Below are positions 43,766 through 53,623 of a stretch of 64,000 bases of DNA, one piece after another (position 1 is the stretch's first letter; each line of letters begins with the position of its first letter). Source of the stretch: Clostridium sp. BSD9I1 (GTDB lineage: Bacteria > Bacillota > Clostridia > Clostridiales > Clostridiaceae). Location: positions 868,001 to 932,000 of the forward strand of contig NZ_FYAM01000023.1 in assembly GCF_900185645.1 (NCBI RefSeq). The letters run 5' to 3'. Below the pieces are notes generated by a model. That model had not been told where the DNA came from. It saw only the letters and a program-made list of their open reading frames with translations, and ran no database searches. Made by a program: the position numbers and the translations under genes.

Positions 43766-44956
43766 TTACTCCTTATCTATTGTGTTTAAGTAATCCCATG
43801 CAAATTTACTTTGAAGAGCAGCAGCTAAAGCCAAACTCTCCTCATCTACATCAAATAAACTTCCATGTGCTGGGTGAATTATTCCCTTTGATTCGTTTCT
43901 TACACCTAAATTATAAAATACCCCTGGTCTCTCCATTGAAAAATATGCAAAACTCTCCACTCCCATACTTGGTGCGTCTAAGTCTAATATATCCTTCTTA
44001 TCCATTACTTCTTCAGCACTTTTAAGAAAACTTTTAGCCATATCATCATTATTATATAGACATGGATAACTTTCTTCCATTTCTATAGTACATTCTCCCC
44101 TTAAGGATTTAACCATGCCTTCTACAATTTCTTTAAATCTCTCTCTTACATAATATCTATGCTCAGTTTTCATAGTTCTTATAGTACCCTTGAAGTATAC
44201 TTCCTCTGGAATTATGTTATTGGCAGTTCCTCCCTGAATGCATCCTACAGTTACAACTCCTGGTGAAGTAGGTGGTAATTCCCTACTTATTATGGATTGT
44301 AAATTTACAATAACACTACTTGCAATAAATATAGGATCTATAGTTGTATCAGGACGAGCCCCATGTCCACCTCTTCCTATTATCTTTACCTTAAATGAAT
44401 CTGACGCTGCATTTACTGCTCCCATTTTCACCCCTATTTTACCACAAGGAATATTTTCATCTACATGAAGTCCTACAACTCCATCTACATGCGGATTTTC
44501 CATTACTCCTTCTTTTATCATGAGTAATGCTCCTCCAGTTGTTTCTTCTGCAGGTTCAAAAAATAACTTAACATTACCTTGTAACTTATCCCTTAGCTCA
44601 TTTAATATTAATGCTGCTCCCATAAGAATCGCAGTGTGTGCATCATGTCCACAAGCATGCATTTTCCCTAATGTTTTTGATGCATAGGGCACTTCTTTTC
44701 TATCTTCTAATGGCAGTGCATCCATATCAGCCCTAAGAGCTATAGTTTTGTTCCCTTTCCCTCTTATAATTGCACATATCCCAGACTTTGCTACCTTATT
44801 ATACTCTATACAATTTTGCTGTAAAAACTCTTCTATATATTTAGTAGTATTACAAAGATCATAATCTAGTTCAGGATTCATGTGAAAATTTCTTCTCCAT
44901 TTTATAAGATCTTCTTTAATTTGTTCTGCTCTTTGCAAAAAATTTATATCTACCAT
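43766..44956 (-). CDS. M20-family amidohydrolase/peptidase
   Basis: 396 residues, full length. ALRADMDALPLEDR (metal Asp), KMHACGHDAHTAILMGAA (the HACGHD motif), FFEPAEETTGGALLMI (catalytic and metal Glu) and GLHVDENIPCGKIG are present in order, with a dimerisation lid between. The group includes hippurate hydrolases, N-acetyl-diaminopimelate deacetylase and IAA-amino acid hydrolases. The true substrate cannot be told. It probably acts on N-acylated amino acids in the cytoplasm. Confidence 0.92.
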   Translation of the reverse strand: MVDINFLQRAEQIKEDLIKWRRNFHMNPELDYDLCNTTKYIEEFLQQNCIEYNKVAKSGICAIIRGKGNKTIALRADMDALPLEDRKEVPYASKTLGKMHACGHDAHTAILMGAALILNELRDKLQGNVKLFFEPAEETTGGALLMIKEGVMENPHVDGVVGLHVDENIPCGKIGVKMGAVNAASDSFKVKIIGRGGHGARPDTTIDPIFIASSVIVNLQSIISRELPPTSPGVVTVGCIQGGTANNIIPEEVYFKGTIRTMKTEHRYYVRERFKEIVEGMVKSLRGECTIEMEESYPCLYNNDDMAKSFLKSAEEVMDKKDILDLDAPSMGVESFAYFSMERPGVFYNLGVRNESKGIIHPAHGSLFDVDEESLALAAALQSKFAWDYLNTIDKE

Positions 44957-45060
44957 ATTAATTTTTACACCTACCTTTAGTTTATCTAATAATCTAAAAA
45001 ATATAATATGTATAATGTTATAACTTTCTAAAATTACTTACTAGTTTTTGTGCATTTTAA

Positions 45061-45087
45061 AAGCTCATATCCATAGAATATGAGCTT
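45061..45087 (-). terminator. Terminator of hypothetical gene
   Basis: AAGCTCATAT (45061-45070) pairs with ATATGAGCTT (45078-45087), followed on the minus strand by TTAAAA. It ends the small gene starting at 45427. Confidence 0.65.
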
Positions 45088-45127
45088 AATTAAAATTATA
45101 TAACATTATTTCCAATTATTCAACAAA

Positions 45128-45427
45128 CTACTCTACTAATCTTATTACTTCAGCGTTGTCTTTTATATATGGTAAATTCTTCATAACAGCATATACATAT
45201 TTAAAAGATTCCCTCGGACCATTAAAAATCTGATTTTTAGGCATTTCCTTAAAATATAGTATGTTGCACCATACGTCTATAAAATCATTTTTATTTACAA
45301 AGCAATTTCCCTCTGAATGTCTTACCACAAATCCATCTTTATACTTTTCTATTATTTCTATGTCATTTATTTCTTCTCTTGTTATTAATCCTGATACATC
45401 TTCCCACATAGTTTTAAATGAAATCAT
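45128..45427 (-). CDS. Hypothetical protein
   Basis: 99 residues from the ATG at 45427, preceded by CAGGAGGAAAAGTT; a longer frame upstream lacks a ribosome binding site. Soluble, mixed strand/helix pattern, with three Trp/Tyr-rich patches (FIDVWCNILYFKE). No signal peptide, membrane helix or known motif. Single gene, function unknown. Confidence 0.6.
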   Translation of the reverse strand: MISFKTMWEDVSGLITREEINDIEIIEKYKDGFVVRHSEGNCFVNKNDFIDVWCNILYFKEMPKNQIFNGPRESFKYVYAVMKNLPYIKDNAEVIRLVE

Positions 45428-45585
45428 AACTTTTCCTCCTGGATATTTTAAAAATATACACTTCATTTACTATACTATTCTCGATAATAGTATAACATAT
45501 ATTTTTTATATGTCAATTAATAATCCTGTTATAGGTTTATTTATATATCACAAATTGGATAAACCATGTTAAGTTCAACCATTAC

Positions 45586-47592
45586 TTATACATTTTTATG
45601 TTTTATTAGACTTAACATCTTATTTTCTACAACATTTTTAATGCTAATTTGTCTTTTTATATTATTTTTAAATAATATACTTATGAAGTTTTCATCTACC
45701 TTATCTATTATACCTTCACCTAAATATATATGTTTGACATTTTCACCACCTTTATACATGGGATTATTACATATATCCTTCTCTAATCCACATTCCCCTA
45801 TAAATTTAGAAAGATTACAATACTGTCCTTTATACACTTCAGGAATGCATAATGTTAGATACTTTTTTGTTCTTGTAACCCCTACATAAAAAATCCTTCT
45901 TTCTTCCTCTAAGTTTTCTCCGCTACCGTTTTTATGGGGAATATTACCTTCAATACAATTGACTATAAAAACACACTCAAACTCCATTCCCTTTACTCCA
46001 TGTATGCTGCTTAAGGTAACAGCATTCGAACTTTCCTTAGGTAATTCGCCTCTTCCCTTTTCTATATAATTTATAAACTCCTCTATAGTGGTAAAATCCT
46101 CTGACGAACTTTTAAGCATATCTATAAAATCCTTTAATTCCTCTTTATCTTTTTTGGTTTTTTTAACATAACTTTCAATATAATCTTCATAATTTAAGGA
46201 ACACACTACATACTCTATTGCATCAATTGGAGTCATATTTTTCATCTTATTAATCTTCTTTTGTAAATCTCTTATAATTTTCAGTTTAAATATGGGCAAT
46301 CTATAGCCTGCAAGTATTTCAAAACAACTTTCTCTTAAAGGATTTTTATTTAAATTATGTATATCAACTTTACTTATATATCTAAGAGGCCTATTTATAA
46401 TATTTATAAAACTTTCCCTATCATAAGGATTTATGGCTAATTTCAGGTAAGAGATTATATCTTTGCACAAAAAATGATTAAAAAAGTTATAATTTTTATC
46501 TAATAACTTGAATGGAATACCTTGTTTTAGAAAAACATCTATCAAACTTAAGCTCTCATTATTTGTTCTATATAGTACTGCTATATCATTATATTCAATC
46601 TTTTTATCCTTTATAAAATCTTTTATATCTTTAGCTACCTTGATTGATTCTTCTCTTTCATTCCTACAAGTAAGTACATTAATATCACCTATATCTTTTC
46701 TAAAGGCTTCTATTATTTTTTCATTCCTTAATTTATTGTTTTTAATAAATGTTCTTGAAAAATCTACCACATTAAGTACGCTTCTATAATTCTTATGTAA
46801 GTATACCTTTTCTCCATTTTCAAAATACTTATCAAAATAAACCATACATCCCGGGTTTGAACCTCTAAATCCATATATACATTGATCTTCATCACCTACT
46901 GCAAATATAGAATTATTTCTATTTAACATTTTTAAAATACTGAGTTGAATATTATCGCAATCCTGAAACTCATCTATAAGTATGTACTTAAATTTATTTT
47001 TATAATAATTGCACAGTACTGCATCTTGTTCAAGTAAATTTTTACACATAACCTGCAAATCTTCAAAATCTATTAGTCCATTTTCCTTTTTATATTTTTC
47101 ATACTCATTATAGCAATCATAAAAGACTTCTTTGTCCCCTGTATACTTAACCTCATCTAGGCTCATTTCGCTGCTCTTATAAAGGTATATGCTATTGATT
47201 ATTCCTTTTAATTTTTCCTCATTAATAGTTTCTGTGTATTTTCTTAAGGTATAATCTATAATTTTTAGACACTGATCTCCCGTTATAATTCGGGGCTTAT
47301 TTGAATTTCTATATAATATCCTATAAAATAAGCTGTGAAATGTTCCAAAAAATGCGGGGACTTCTAGATTATTATTGCTTACATATCTTAGATACATATT
47401 TTTTGCTGCAGCTTTTGTAAAAGTTATTACTATAATATTTTCTCCCTTTACCCCTTCAGAGTTTATTAGATATTCTATCCTATTTATAATAACAGTGGTT
47501 TTTCCCGAACCTGGAGGCGCTACTATAAGTAAGTTTCTTTTTTTACTTTTCACTGCATCAAATTGCCATTGGTCTAAATTACAGCTAGACAT
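45586..47592 (-). CDS. UvrD/PcrA-type superfamily 1 DNA helicase
   Basis: 668 residues from the ATG at 47592, which GAAGGTGAG precedes at the right distance. Motifs: I VAPPGSGKTTVI, Ia ITFTKAAAKNM, II LIDEFQDCD, III GDEDQCIYGFRGS, IV HKNYRS, V SSIHGVKGMEFE, VI FYVGVTRTKKYL. It unwinds DNA 3' to 5' in repair or replication restart. Shorter than PcrA (about 720-750), without an obvious C-terminal RNA polymerase-binding tail, so it is a divergent paralogue rather than PcrA itself. Confidence 0.9.
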   Translation of the reverse strand: MSSCNLDQWQFDAVKSKKRNLLIVAPPGSGKTTVIINRIEYLINSEGVKGENIIVITFTKAAAKNMYLRYVSNNNLEVPAFFGTFHSLFYRILYRNSNKPRIITGDQCLKIIDYTLRKYTETINEEKLKGIINSIYLYKSSEMSLDEVKYTGDKEVFYDCYNEYEKYKKENGLIDFEDLQVMCKNLLEQDAVLCNYYKNKFKYILIDEFQDCDNIQLSILKMLNRNNSIFAVGDEDQCIYGFRGSNPGCMVYFDKYFENGEKVYLHKNYRSVLNVVDFSRTFIKNNKLRNEKIIEAFRKDIGDINVLTCRNEREESIKVAKDIKDFIKDKKIEYNDIAVLYRTNNESLSLIDVFLKQGIPFKLLDKNYNFFNHFLCKDIISYLKLAINPYDRESFINIINRPLRYISKVDIHNLNKNPLRESCFEILAGYRLPIFKLKIIRDLQKKINKMKNMTPIDAIEYVVCSLNYEDYIESYVKKTKKDKEELKDFIDMLKSSSEDFTTIEEFINYIEKGRGELPKESSNAVTLSSIHGVKGMEFECVFIVNCIEGNIPHKNGSGENLEEERRIFYVGVTRTKKYLTLCIPEVYKGQYCNLSKFIGECGLEKDICNNPMYKGGENVKHIYLGEGIIDKVDENFISILFKNNIKRQISIKNVVENKMLSLIKHKNV

Positions 47593-47726
47593 TTTACTCA
47601 CCTTCATTTTTATATAAGCATTTTTAACAATTACCTTGTAAAAAAATATTTCAAGGTATAAAATAGTAATAATTATTTATATTATTAACAAAAATATTAA
47701 TTTATAACATATAAGGAGTTAACACT

Positions 47727-49211
47727 ATGGAGTACATAAAAAACTTTAACGTTAGAAATGATAGAAACCTTACCATGTTAGTAGATTTCTATGAACTTAC
47801 CATGGGCAATGCATACTTAGAAAATGATTTAGGAAATAAAATAGCTTATTTTGATATGTTTTTTAGAAGAGTACCTGATGGTGGTGGATATTGCATAATG
47901 GCAGGTATTCAGCAGCTAATAGAGTACCTTTCTAATTTATCCTTTACTCATGACGATATAGAGTATTTGAGAAGCAAAACTATTTTTTCCGAAGAGTTTT
48001 TAAACTATCTTGAAAACTTTAAATTTTCTTGTGATGTATGGGCAGTGCCAGAAGGCAACCCGGTATTCCCTAATGAGCCTTTAGTAACAGTTCGCGGTCC
48101 TATTCTACAAGCTCAATTTGTAGAAACAATGATTTTACTTTCTATAAATCATCAAACACTAATTGCTACTAAAGCCAATAGAATATGCAGAGCTGCAGAT
48201 GGTCGTACAGTTATGGAATTTGGTTCTCGTCGTGCTCAAGGATATGACGGAGCTATATATGGAGCTCGTGCAGCAATGATTGGTGGATGTAATTCTACCG
48301 CTTGTACAATAGCTGAGCAAATGTTTGGAGTTCCATCTTCTGGGACTATGGCTCACAGTTGGATACAGCTTTTCCCTACTGAATATGATGCTTTTAAAGC
48401 TTGGGCTAAGGTTTACCCAGACAACTGTACATTTTTAGTAGATACCTATAATGTATTAAAATCTGGTATTCCAAATGCTATTAAAGTTTTTGATGAAGTT
48501 TTAAAACCTCAAGGTTTTAGACCAAAAGGAATTAGAATAGATAGTGGGGATATAACTTATCTTACTAAAAATTGTAGAGAAATGCTTGATGATGCTGGAT
48601 ATAGTGATGTGAAAATAATCGTATCCAATTCATTAGATGAATATATAATAGACTCAGTTTTACGTCAAGGTGCTCCTATAGATGGATTTGGCGTTGGCGA
48701 AAGACTTATAACAGCAAAATCCGAACCTGTATTTGGAGGAGTATATAAACTTGTAGCTATAGAAGACGGGGATAATATAGTTCCTAGAATCAAGATAAGT
48801 GAAAACGAAGAAAAAATAACAAACCCTGGATTCAAAAGAATATATAGAATATTTGATAAGGATACTGATAAAGCTATTGCTGACCTTATAACTCTTCATG
48901 ATGAAAATATAGAAGAGCAAGAATCCTTAATGTTATTTGATCCTGTTTATACTTGGAAAAAGAAGAAGATTACTAATTTTTATGCCAAAGAGCTTATGGT
49001 TCAAATATTTGACAAAGGAAATCTTGTATATGATTCTCCTTCTGTAACTGAAATTAAACAGATAGTAGATAAGGAAACTGAGAAGTTATGGCACGAAGTA
49101 TTAAGGTTTGAAAATCCTCATAACTACTATGTGGATTTATCTACAAAGCTTTGGTCCTTAAAGCATAACCTTATTAATAAATACTCCAATATATATATGG
49201 AGAATAAATAA
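47727..49211 (+). CDS. pncB: Nicotinate phosphoribosyltransferase
   Basis: 494 residues, full length. LTMLVDFYELTMGNAYLEN at the start, EFGSRRAQGYDGAIYGARAA and SGTMAHSWIQLF in the middle (the latter with the His that is phosphorylated), and RIDSGDITYLTKNCREMLD (PRPP site) identify the enzyme. It makes nicotinate mononucleotide from nicotinate and PRPP for NAD salvage. If the ECF S component at 16775-17272 carries niacin, the two would act in series. Monocistronic with a terminator. Confidence 0.95.
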   Translation: MEYIKNFNVRNDRNLTMLVDFYELTMGNAYLENDLGNKIAYFDMFFRRVPDGGGYCIMAGIQQLIEYLSNLSFTHDDIEYLRSKTIFSEEFLNYLENFKFSCDVWAVPEGNPVFPNEPLVTVRGPILQAQFVETMILLSINHQTLIATKANRICRAADGRTVMEFGSRRAQGYDGAIYGARAAMIGGCNSTACTIAEQMFGVPSSGTMAHSWIQLFPTEYDAFKAWAKVYPDNCTFLVDTYNVLKSGIPNAIKVFDEVLKPQGFRPKGIRIDSGDITYLTKNCREMLDDAGYSDVKIIVSNSLDEYIIDSVLRQGAPIDGFGVGERLITAKSEPVFGGVYKLVAIEDGDNIVPRIKISENEEKITNPGFKRIYRIFDKDTDKAIADLITLHDENIEEQESLMLFDPVYTWKKKKITNFYAKELMVQIFDKGNLVYDSPSVTEIKQIVDKETEKLWHEVLRFENPHNYYVDLSTKLWSLKHNLINKYSNIYMENK

Positions 49212-49252
49212 AATAAAGGGAAGTTGGATTAATCCCGCTTCCCTTTATTTTA
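49211..49252 (+). terminator. Terminator of pncB
   Basis: AAATAAAGGGAAG (49211-49223) pairs with CTTCCCTTTATTT (49238-49250), starting at the last base of the stop codon. Confidence 0.85.
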
Positions 49253-49286
49253 TTTAATATCCCCTAATTATTAATTATTATCTTCA

Positions 49287-49511
49287 TTAAACCATATATT
49301 CTTCTTGCATTTCCCTGTAATAATCTTTAATGAAGTCCAGCTCCCTTTCTTTAAAAAACATGTCATCAAACTCTTCTATTGATTTAACTTTATAATTTGA
49401 TAACGTTTTAAAAGGACATATGCCCTCATTTTCCTTTAAATTATATAAAGCACAATCTTTAAAACATTCTTCTTTATTATCACAAGTTGATAAAAAAGTA
49501 CATTCCCCCAC
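49287..49511 (-). CDS. Small cysteine-containing protein, unknown
   Basis: 74 residues from GTG (GGGGG eight bases upstream). Five cysteines lie in the first 32 residues (GECTFLSTCDNKEECFKDC, then GICPF), suggesting metal or cluster binding; the rest is charged and helical (FKERELDFIKDYYREMQEEY). I do not recognise the family. Confidence 0.6.
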   Translation of the reverse strand: MGECTFLSTCDNKEECFKDCALYNLKENEGICPFKTLSNYKVKSIEEFDDMFFKERELDFIKDYYREMQEEYMV

Positions 49512-49737
49512 TTGATTTTCCCCCTATTCCCACATTAATAATATAGTAATTAGATACCAATTAATTGGAATCTCTATTGTTTAAATAAATTATACACCAA
49601 TATTTAGAAAATTTAAATAATAAATTGATAATTCACAGAATTTTTTATTATTTTATTAAAAAAGTTGCTGCTGGGTACATAATTTTATAACAATAATATA
49701 AACTAATTGTAATACCTAGAATTAAGAGGTGATAATT

Positions 49738-50082
49738 ATGAACTTTTCAACCATATCCTTATCTTATATATTCCTGGGAATATTTGTTATAGCTATTTTA
49801 TTTTATGTTTACTTTAAATTTGTACTTATAAAAAGTTCTGACAAAAGTCCTGATAAGGATAAAATAATTGGTACTATGAAAAAACCTGAAGTTTGGCATG
49901 AGAGAAACAAAAGAATGAGTTACATTGCTTTATTTTGGTCTGTAATTTCACTAGCAGTATTTGTATTTTTGAAATATTTATATAAGTCCCCTATTATACC
50001 TAGCTTTATGATTTTTATTTACTTAGGAGTTATAGTTTTATCCTCAGTACTTTTTCTTCCCAGAAAAACACGCTCGAAATAA
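49738..50082 (+). CDS. Small membrane protein, unknown
   Basis: 114 residues from ATG at 49738, with GAGGTGAT as ribosome binding site. Three membrane helices (about residues 8-28, 60-78 and 87-105) and a basic C-terminus RKTRSK. No family recognised. Single gene, followed by the structured repeat copy B. Confidence 0.6.
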   Translation: MNFSTISLSYIFLGIFVIAILFYVYFKFVLIKSSDKSPDKDKIIGTMKKPEVWHERNKRMSYIALFWSVISLAVFVFLKYLYKSPIIPSFMIFIYLGVIVLSSVLFLPRKTRSK

Positions 50083-50113
50083 TCATTATTCTCTAGCCCC
50101 TAATATCTGTAGT

Positions 50114-50337
50114 GATATTTTTAATGTTGAATAAAGTATAGGATTTGCATTGTATAAATTATTGAATAAGCTCTAAACCGGCTTTATTTCTAAATTTAAA
50201 ATACCGTATAGAGCCTTCTATTGTTTGAGTGAAACGAGTTTAGAAGGCCTAGGTATTTTAAATTTAAAAATATTAGAGCCTTTTTGCGCAGCGAACGATT
50301 TCCTAAATGCAAATCTCTTACTCTAGTTTCAACATTA
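50114..50337 (+). repeat. Structured repeat, full copy B (224 bp)
   Basis: Same architecture as copy A with different stem sequences. Arms: TAATGTTGAA (50122-50131) with 50328-50337; GATTTGCATT (50142-50151) with 50306-50315; TAAATTTAAAATACC (50191-50205) with 50252-50266; GCCTTCTA (50213-50220) with TAGAAGGC (50241-50248) around the loop TTGTTTGAGTGAAACGAGTT. Conserved unpaired motifs TGCATTGTA, ATTGAATAAGC and TTGCGCAGCGAAC match copy A. The right end overlaps the stop codon of the convergent NUDIX gene, and the final bases of the terminal repeat are lost. Confidence 0.9.
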
Positions 50338-50931
50338 TCTTATAATATCAATAAATCTTTTAATTATAAGTGCTGTAAATCCCCAAATTACATATTCATT
50401 ATATTTATAAAAATATTGCTCCCGCTTTCCCTTTGAAAACTTGTAGTTTTTCCCACCTACTATAAGATGATATGGGAAATTATCGGGGAACTCTGGAATT
50501 AAATCTATATCATATTTCTCAGGCTCATTACTTAAAAAGAAATCCACTGGAACTTTAAATATCTTATGTACTTCATCTTTACTCCACTGAAAATCACATC
50601 TCTTTAATATTCCTACAAATGGATATATCACTTGATTATAAGGGCTAACAAAATAATCCATAGCACCTATTACTTTCATATCTTCTTTACCTATATTCAA
50701 CTCTTCCATGGTTTCCCTAATTGCTGCCTCCATAGGTGATTCACCAGGCTCTATTTTGCCTCCAGGCAGGGATACATCCCCAGGCTGAGAAGTTAGTGTT
50801 AAAGCTCTTACTTCAAATACTATACTCGGTGCCTCTTCCTCTGTAATACATATCATCACTGCATACTTATTATAATTTCCTATTAAATCTGCCTGTCTGT
50901 TTTTAAATATTGATTCTATATTTGATATCAT
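50335..50931 (-). CDS. NUDIX hydrolase, CoA pyrophosphatase-like
   Basis: 198 residues. The Nudix box GGKIEPGESPMEAAIRETMEEL is complete (residues about 57-78), preceded by LTSQPGDVSLPGG, the segment that marks the CoA pyrophosphatase (NudL/UPF0035) group. It probably hydrolyses CoA or its derivatives to 3',5'-ADP and phosphopantetheine. The C-terminal helix ends at the edge of repeat copy B. AAAGGAAGGAG precedes the ATG. Confidence 0.87.
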   Translation of the reverse strand: MISNIESIFKNRQADLIGNYNKYAVMICITEEEAPSIVFEVRALTLTSQPGDVSLPGGKIEPGESPMEAAIRETMEELNIGKEDMKVIGAMDYFVSPYNQVIYPFVGILKRCDFQWSKDEVHKIFKVPVDFFLSNEPEKYDIDLIPEFPDNFPYHLIVGGKNYKFSKGKREQYFYKYNEYVIWGFTALIIKRFIDIIR

Positions 50932-51084
50932 AATTGGAACTCCTTCCTTTAACCTATATAATTACTTATTAATATTATATACTAATTTAAGTTTGTCAAA
51001 TACACCGCTCCATGTTATACTTAATGGGTATTACACTTAATAATATACAGCAAAAAAACACTATAGAAAATGGAGAGATGTACG

Positions 51085-52338
51085 TTGAAAAAGAGATTTT
51101 CATTTATTCTTTCATGTATTTTATCACTTTCTATAAGTACTCAGGTTTTTGCAGCTGCTAAAGATATGCCTTCAATATATGGTAAAGCTGCTATTACCAT
51201 GGATGCCGATACTGGAGAAATAATATATGCAAAATCTGCAGATAACAAAATGTATCCAGCAAGTACTACAAAACTTTTGACAGCTCTACTATTAGCTGAA
51301 CATAAAGATAAAGGTGATAATCTTACATATACCCAGTCTGCAAAAATACAACCTGAATATTCCCTTGATAAAAATATGCACCCTATCGCTGTTGGTGAAA
51401 CTATGACTGGCGCCGATGCTATGGATGGACTTTTACTTTACTCAGGGAATGATGTTGCTTATATGATAGCAGACAACGTTGCAGGAAATGCTAAAAACTT
51501 CGAAAATATGATGAATGAAGAAATAAAAAAATTAGGACTTAAAAACACATATTTTGTTACACCTAATGGTCTTCATGATGCAAATCATTACACCACTGCA
51601 TATGACTTAACTGTTATAGCAAGAGCTGCCTACAAAAATCCATGGGTTAGAGAATCTATGGCAAAAAAGACAAGTACTATTCGTACTTCTGCTGGCACCG
51701 TGCTTATAATTGAAAATAGAAATAAAAACTTAGGTGTTGATGGTAATGTAGGTGGAAAAACAGGTTATACTTCTCCTGCCGGAAGATGCTTAGTAGCTGT
51801 TTATGAAAGAGGCGGACGAAAACTTGTTGGTGTAATTATGAATTCAGTATATGATAGTCAAGACTCTTATGTGTTCAAAGATATGAAAAAAGTTATTGAT
51901 TGGAGCTATGAAGCAAAGAAGACTGTTATATATCCTAAAGGAACTGCATTAAAAACTGAAACTATTACATACAAACCTCTTGGTTTCTTTGGTCCAGAGA
52001 AAAAGATAGATGTTCCTCTTATCGTAAAAGAGGATGTAACAATATATGAAAATGAAGTGAACAAGAAGGATAACGAAAAGATATTCAAGTTAAATAAGTT
52101 AAATCCTTGGTCTTTAGATGAAGACACTAAACTTGGAACTCTTACTTTAAAACAAAGAGAAGCTTCAAAAGACTACAGCTTATATACAAACGTATCTAAA
52201 GGAACGTTACTTAAGCAAAATATTCTTTTATATACTTTTGCATTAATAAGTGTAATAGCTGTTTTAGTATTAGTTGCTGTTGTCATAAAGCTAATTTCCA
52301 ATAAAAAAAGAAGAAAAAAACGTCCTAAATATTATTAA
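51085..52338 (+). CDS. dacF: D-alanyl-D-alanine carboxypeptidase (DacF-like)
   Basis: 417 residues from TTG at 51085, chosen because GGAGAG precedes it at 8 bases and the product then begins MKKRFSF, a classic signal peptide cleaved after VFA. Penicillin-binding motifs: SxxK as STTK (Ser60, Lys63), SGN at 120 and KTG at 225. A C-terminal membrane helix (about 385-405) anchors it outside the cell. It trims the pentapeptide of peptidoglycan. The name dacF is by general similarity; DacA or DacB types are alternatives. Confidence 0.88.
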   Translation: MKKRFSFILSCILSLSISTQVFAAAKDMPSIYGKAAITMDADTGEIIYAKSADNKMYPASTTKLLTALLLAEHKDKGDNLTYTQSAKIQPEYSLDKNMHPIAVGETMTGADAMDGLLLYSGNDVAYMIADNVAGNAKNFENMMNEEIKKLGLKNTYFVTPNGLHDANHYTTAYDLTVIARAAYKNPWVRESMAKKTSTIRTSAGTVLIIENRNKNLGVDGNVGGKTGYTSPAGRCLVAVYERGGRKLVGVIMNSVYDSQDSYVFKDMKKVIDWSYEAKKTVIYPKGTALKTETITYKPLGFFGPEKKIDVPLIVKEDVTIYENEVNKKDNEKIFKLNKLNPWSLDEDTKLGTLTLKQREASKDYSLYTNVSKGTLLKQNILLYTFALISVIAVLVLVAVVIKLISNKKRRKKRPKYY

Positions 52339-52344
52339 AGCTAA

Positions 52345-52376
52345 AAGAGAGTACTTTCAAGTACTCTCTTATTTTT
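52345..52376 (+). terminator. Terminator of dacF-like gene
   Basis: AAGAGAGTACTT (52345-52356) pairs with AAGTACTCTCTT (52359-52370), followed by ATTTTT. Confidence 0.85.
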
Positions 52377-53502
52377 ATAAATTATATTTCAGAAGTATAT
52401 CCTTTTTAAATTCTCCATTTTCGTAAAATAATTCTCCGTCAGCGTATATTTTGCCGCCATTTCTCATATCACAAAGCATATCCCAATGAATAGTGGATCT
52501 ATTTTTTCCACCAGCTTCAGGCATAGAGTCTCCTAATGCCATATGAATAGTTCCACCTATTTTTTCATCAAAGAGCATATTTCTTGTAAACTTCTTTATA
52601 CCGTAATTTGTTCCTATGGCAACTTCTCCAAAGAAGGAAGACCCTTCATCAGTATTTATAAGTTCCTTTAAAAGTTCCTCTCCTTTTTTAGCTGTTGCTT
52701 CTACAACTTTTCCTTGCTCTACTTTAAGTACTATTCCTTCTATTTCCTTTCCAGCATATATACCAGGAAAACTAAAGGTTATAACTCCATTTATTCCATC
52801 CTCTACTGGTGACGTAAATATTTCCCCATCAGGGAAATTTGCCTTACCATCGCAATTTATCCACTTTCTATTTTCAATATTTACTTTAATATCTGTTCCT
52901 TCAGAAATCATATGAAGCTCTTTTTTAGTGTCTAAATATTTTACCCATCTTTCCTGATCTCTGCTTATCTTCTTCCACTCTGCCACAGGGTCATCATAAT
53001 CTAGAAGCCCTGCCCCATATACAAAATCTTCATATTCAAAAATGTTCATGGAAGCCTCTTGAGCATCTGCATGAGTTGGAAATTGCGTTCCACACCATCT
53101 AAGTGTTCCATCTCCACATCTTTCTGAATATATCCTTCTCCAGCTGGATGCACCCTTTGAAGAATACTTTATTTTTTCTGATGGAATATTAGAATTAGCC
53201 TTAGTATTTTGACTTCCCCAAGCAGTTAACCATACATCTGCCTTTTCTATAGCACATTTTTGTATGTAGTTTTCCTCTAAAAGTTGTTCATTTGATGCAT
53301 GCTTAAGCTTTATATATTTTGCTTCCTGTGAGTCTATTAAAGTTTCTACATGAGCCCCTGCCTTCACAGCCTCTTTAACTACTTCTACCATCCATGGAGT
53401 TGCCACATCATCACATTGTACTAGTACAAAATCTCCTGGCTTTACTTCTGTAGAATAATTCACTAAAAGTTTTGCTAACTTATTTAATCTTATATCTCTC
53501 AT
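52375..53502 (-). CDS. M29-family aminopeptidase
   Basis: 375 residues from the ATG at 53502 (GGGAGGAAATAAT before it). Matches thermophilic-type aminopeptidases (AmpS/AmpT/PepS): RLNKLAKLLVNYSTEVKPGDFVLV at the start, NLPDGEIFTSP-like FPDGEIFTSPVEDGINGVI in the middle and GGTIHMALGDSMPEAGGKNRSTIHWDM near the end, which hold the metal-binding Glu, His and Asp residues. Cytoplasmic exopeptidase with two metal ions. Monocistronic. Confidence 0.92.
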   Translation of the reverse strand: MRDIRLNKLAKLLVNYSTEVKPGDFVLVQCDDVATPWMVEVVKEAVKAGAHVETLIDSQEAKYIKLKHASNEQLLEENYIQKCAIEKADVWLTAWGSQNTKANSNIPSEKIKYSSKGASSWRRIYSERCGDGTLRWCGTQFPTHADAQEASMNIFEYEDFVYGAGLLDYDDPVAEWKKISRDQERWVKYLDTKKELHMISEGTDIKVNIENRKWINCDGKANFPDGEIFTSPVEDGINGVITFSFPGIYAGKEIEGIVLKVEQGKVVEATAKKGEELLKELINTDEGSSFFGEVAIGTNYGIKKFTRNMLFDEKIGGTIHMALGDSMPEAGGKNRSTIHWDMLCDMRNGGKIYADGELFYENGEFKKDILLKYNL

Positions 53503-53623
53503 ATTATTTCCTCCCAATACAAATATTTCCCCATTATTTTATCATAAAAAAGATTTTAACACTATAAATACACAAGATTTAGGTAATACTATACTTTACC
53601 GGAAGTTTTAAGGAGGTTTTAAA

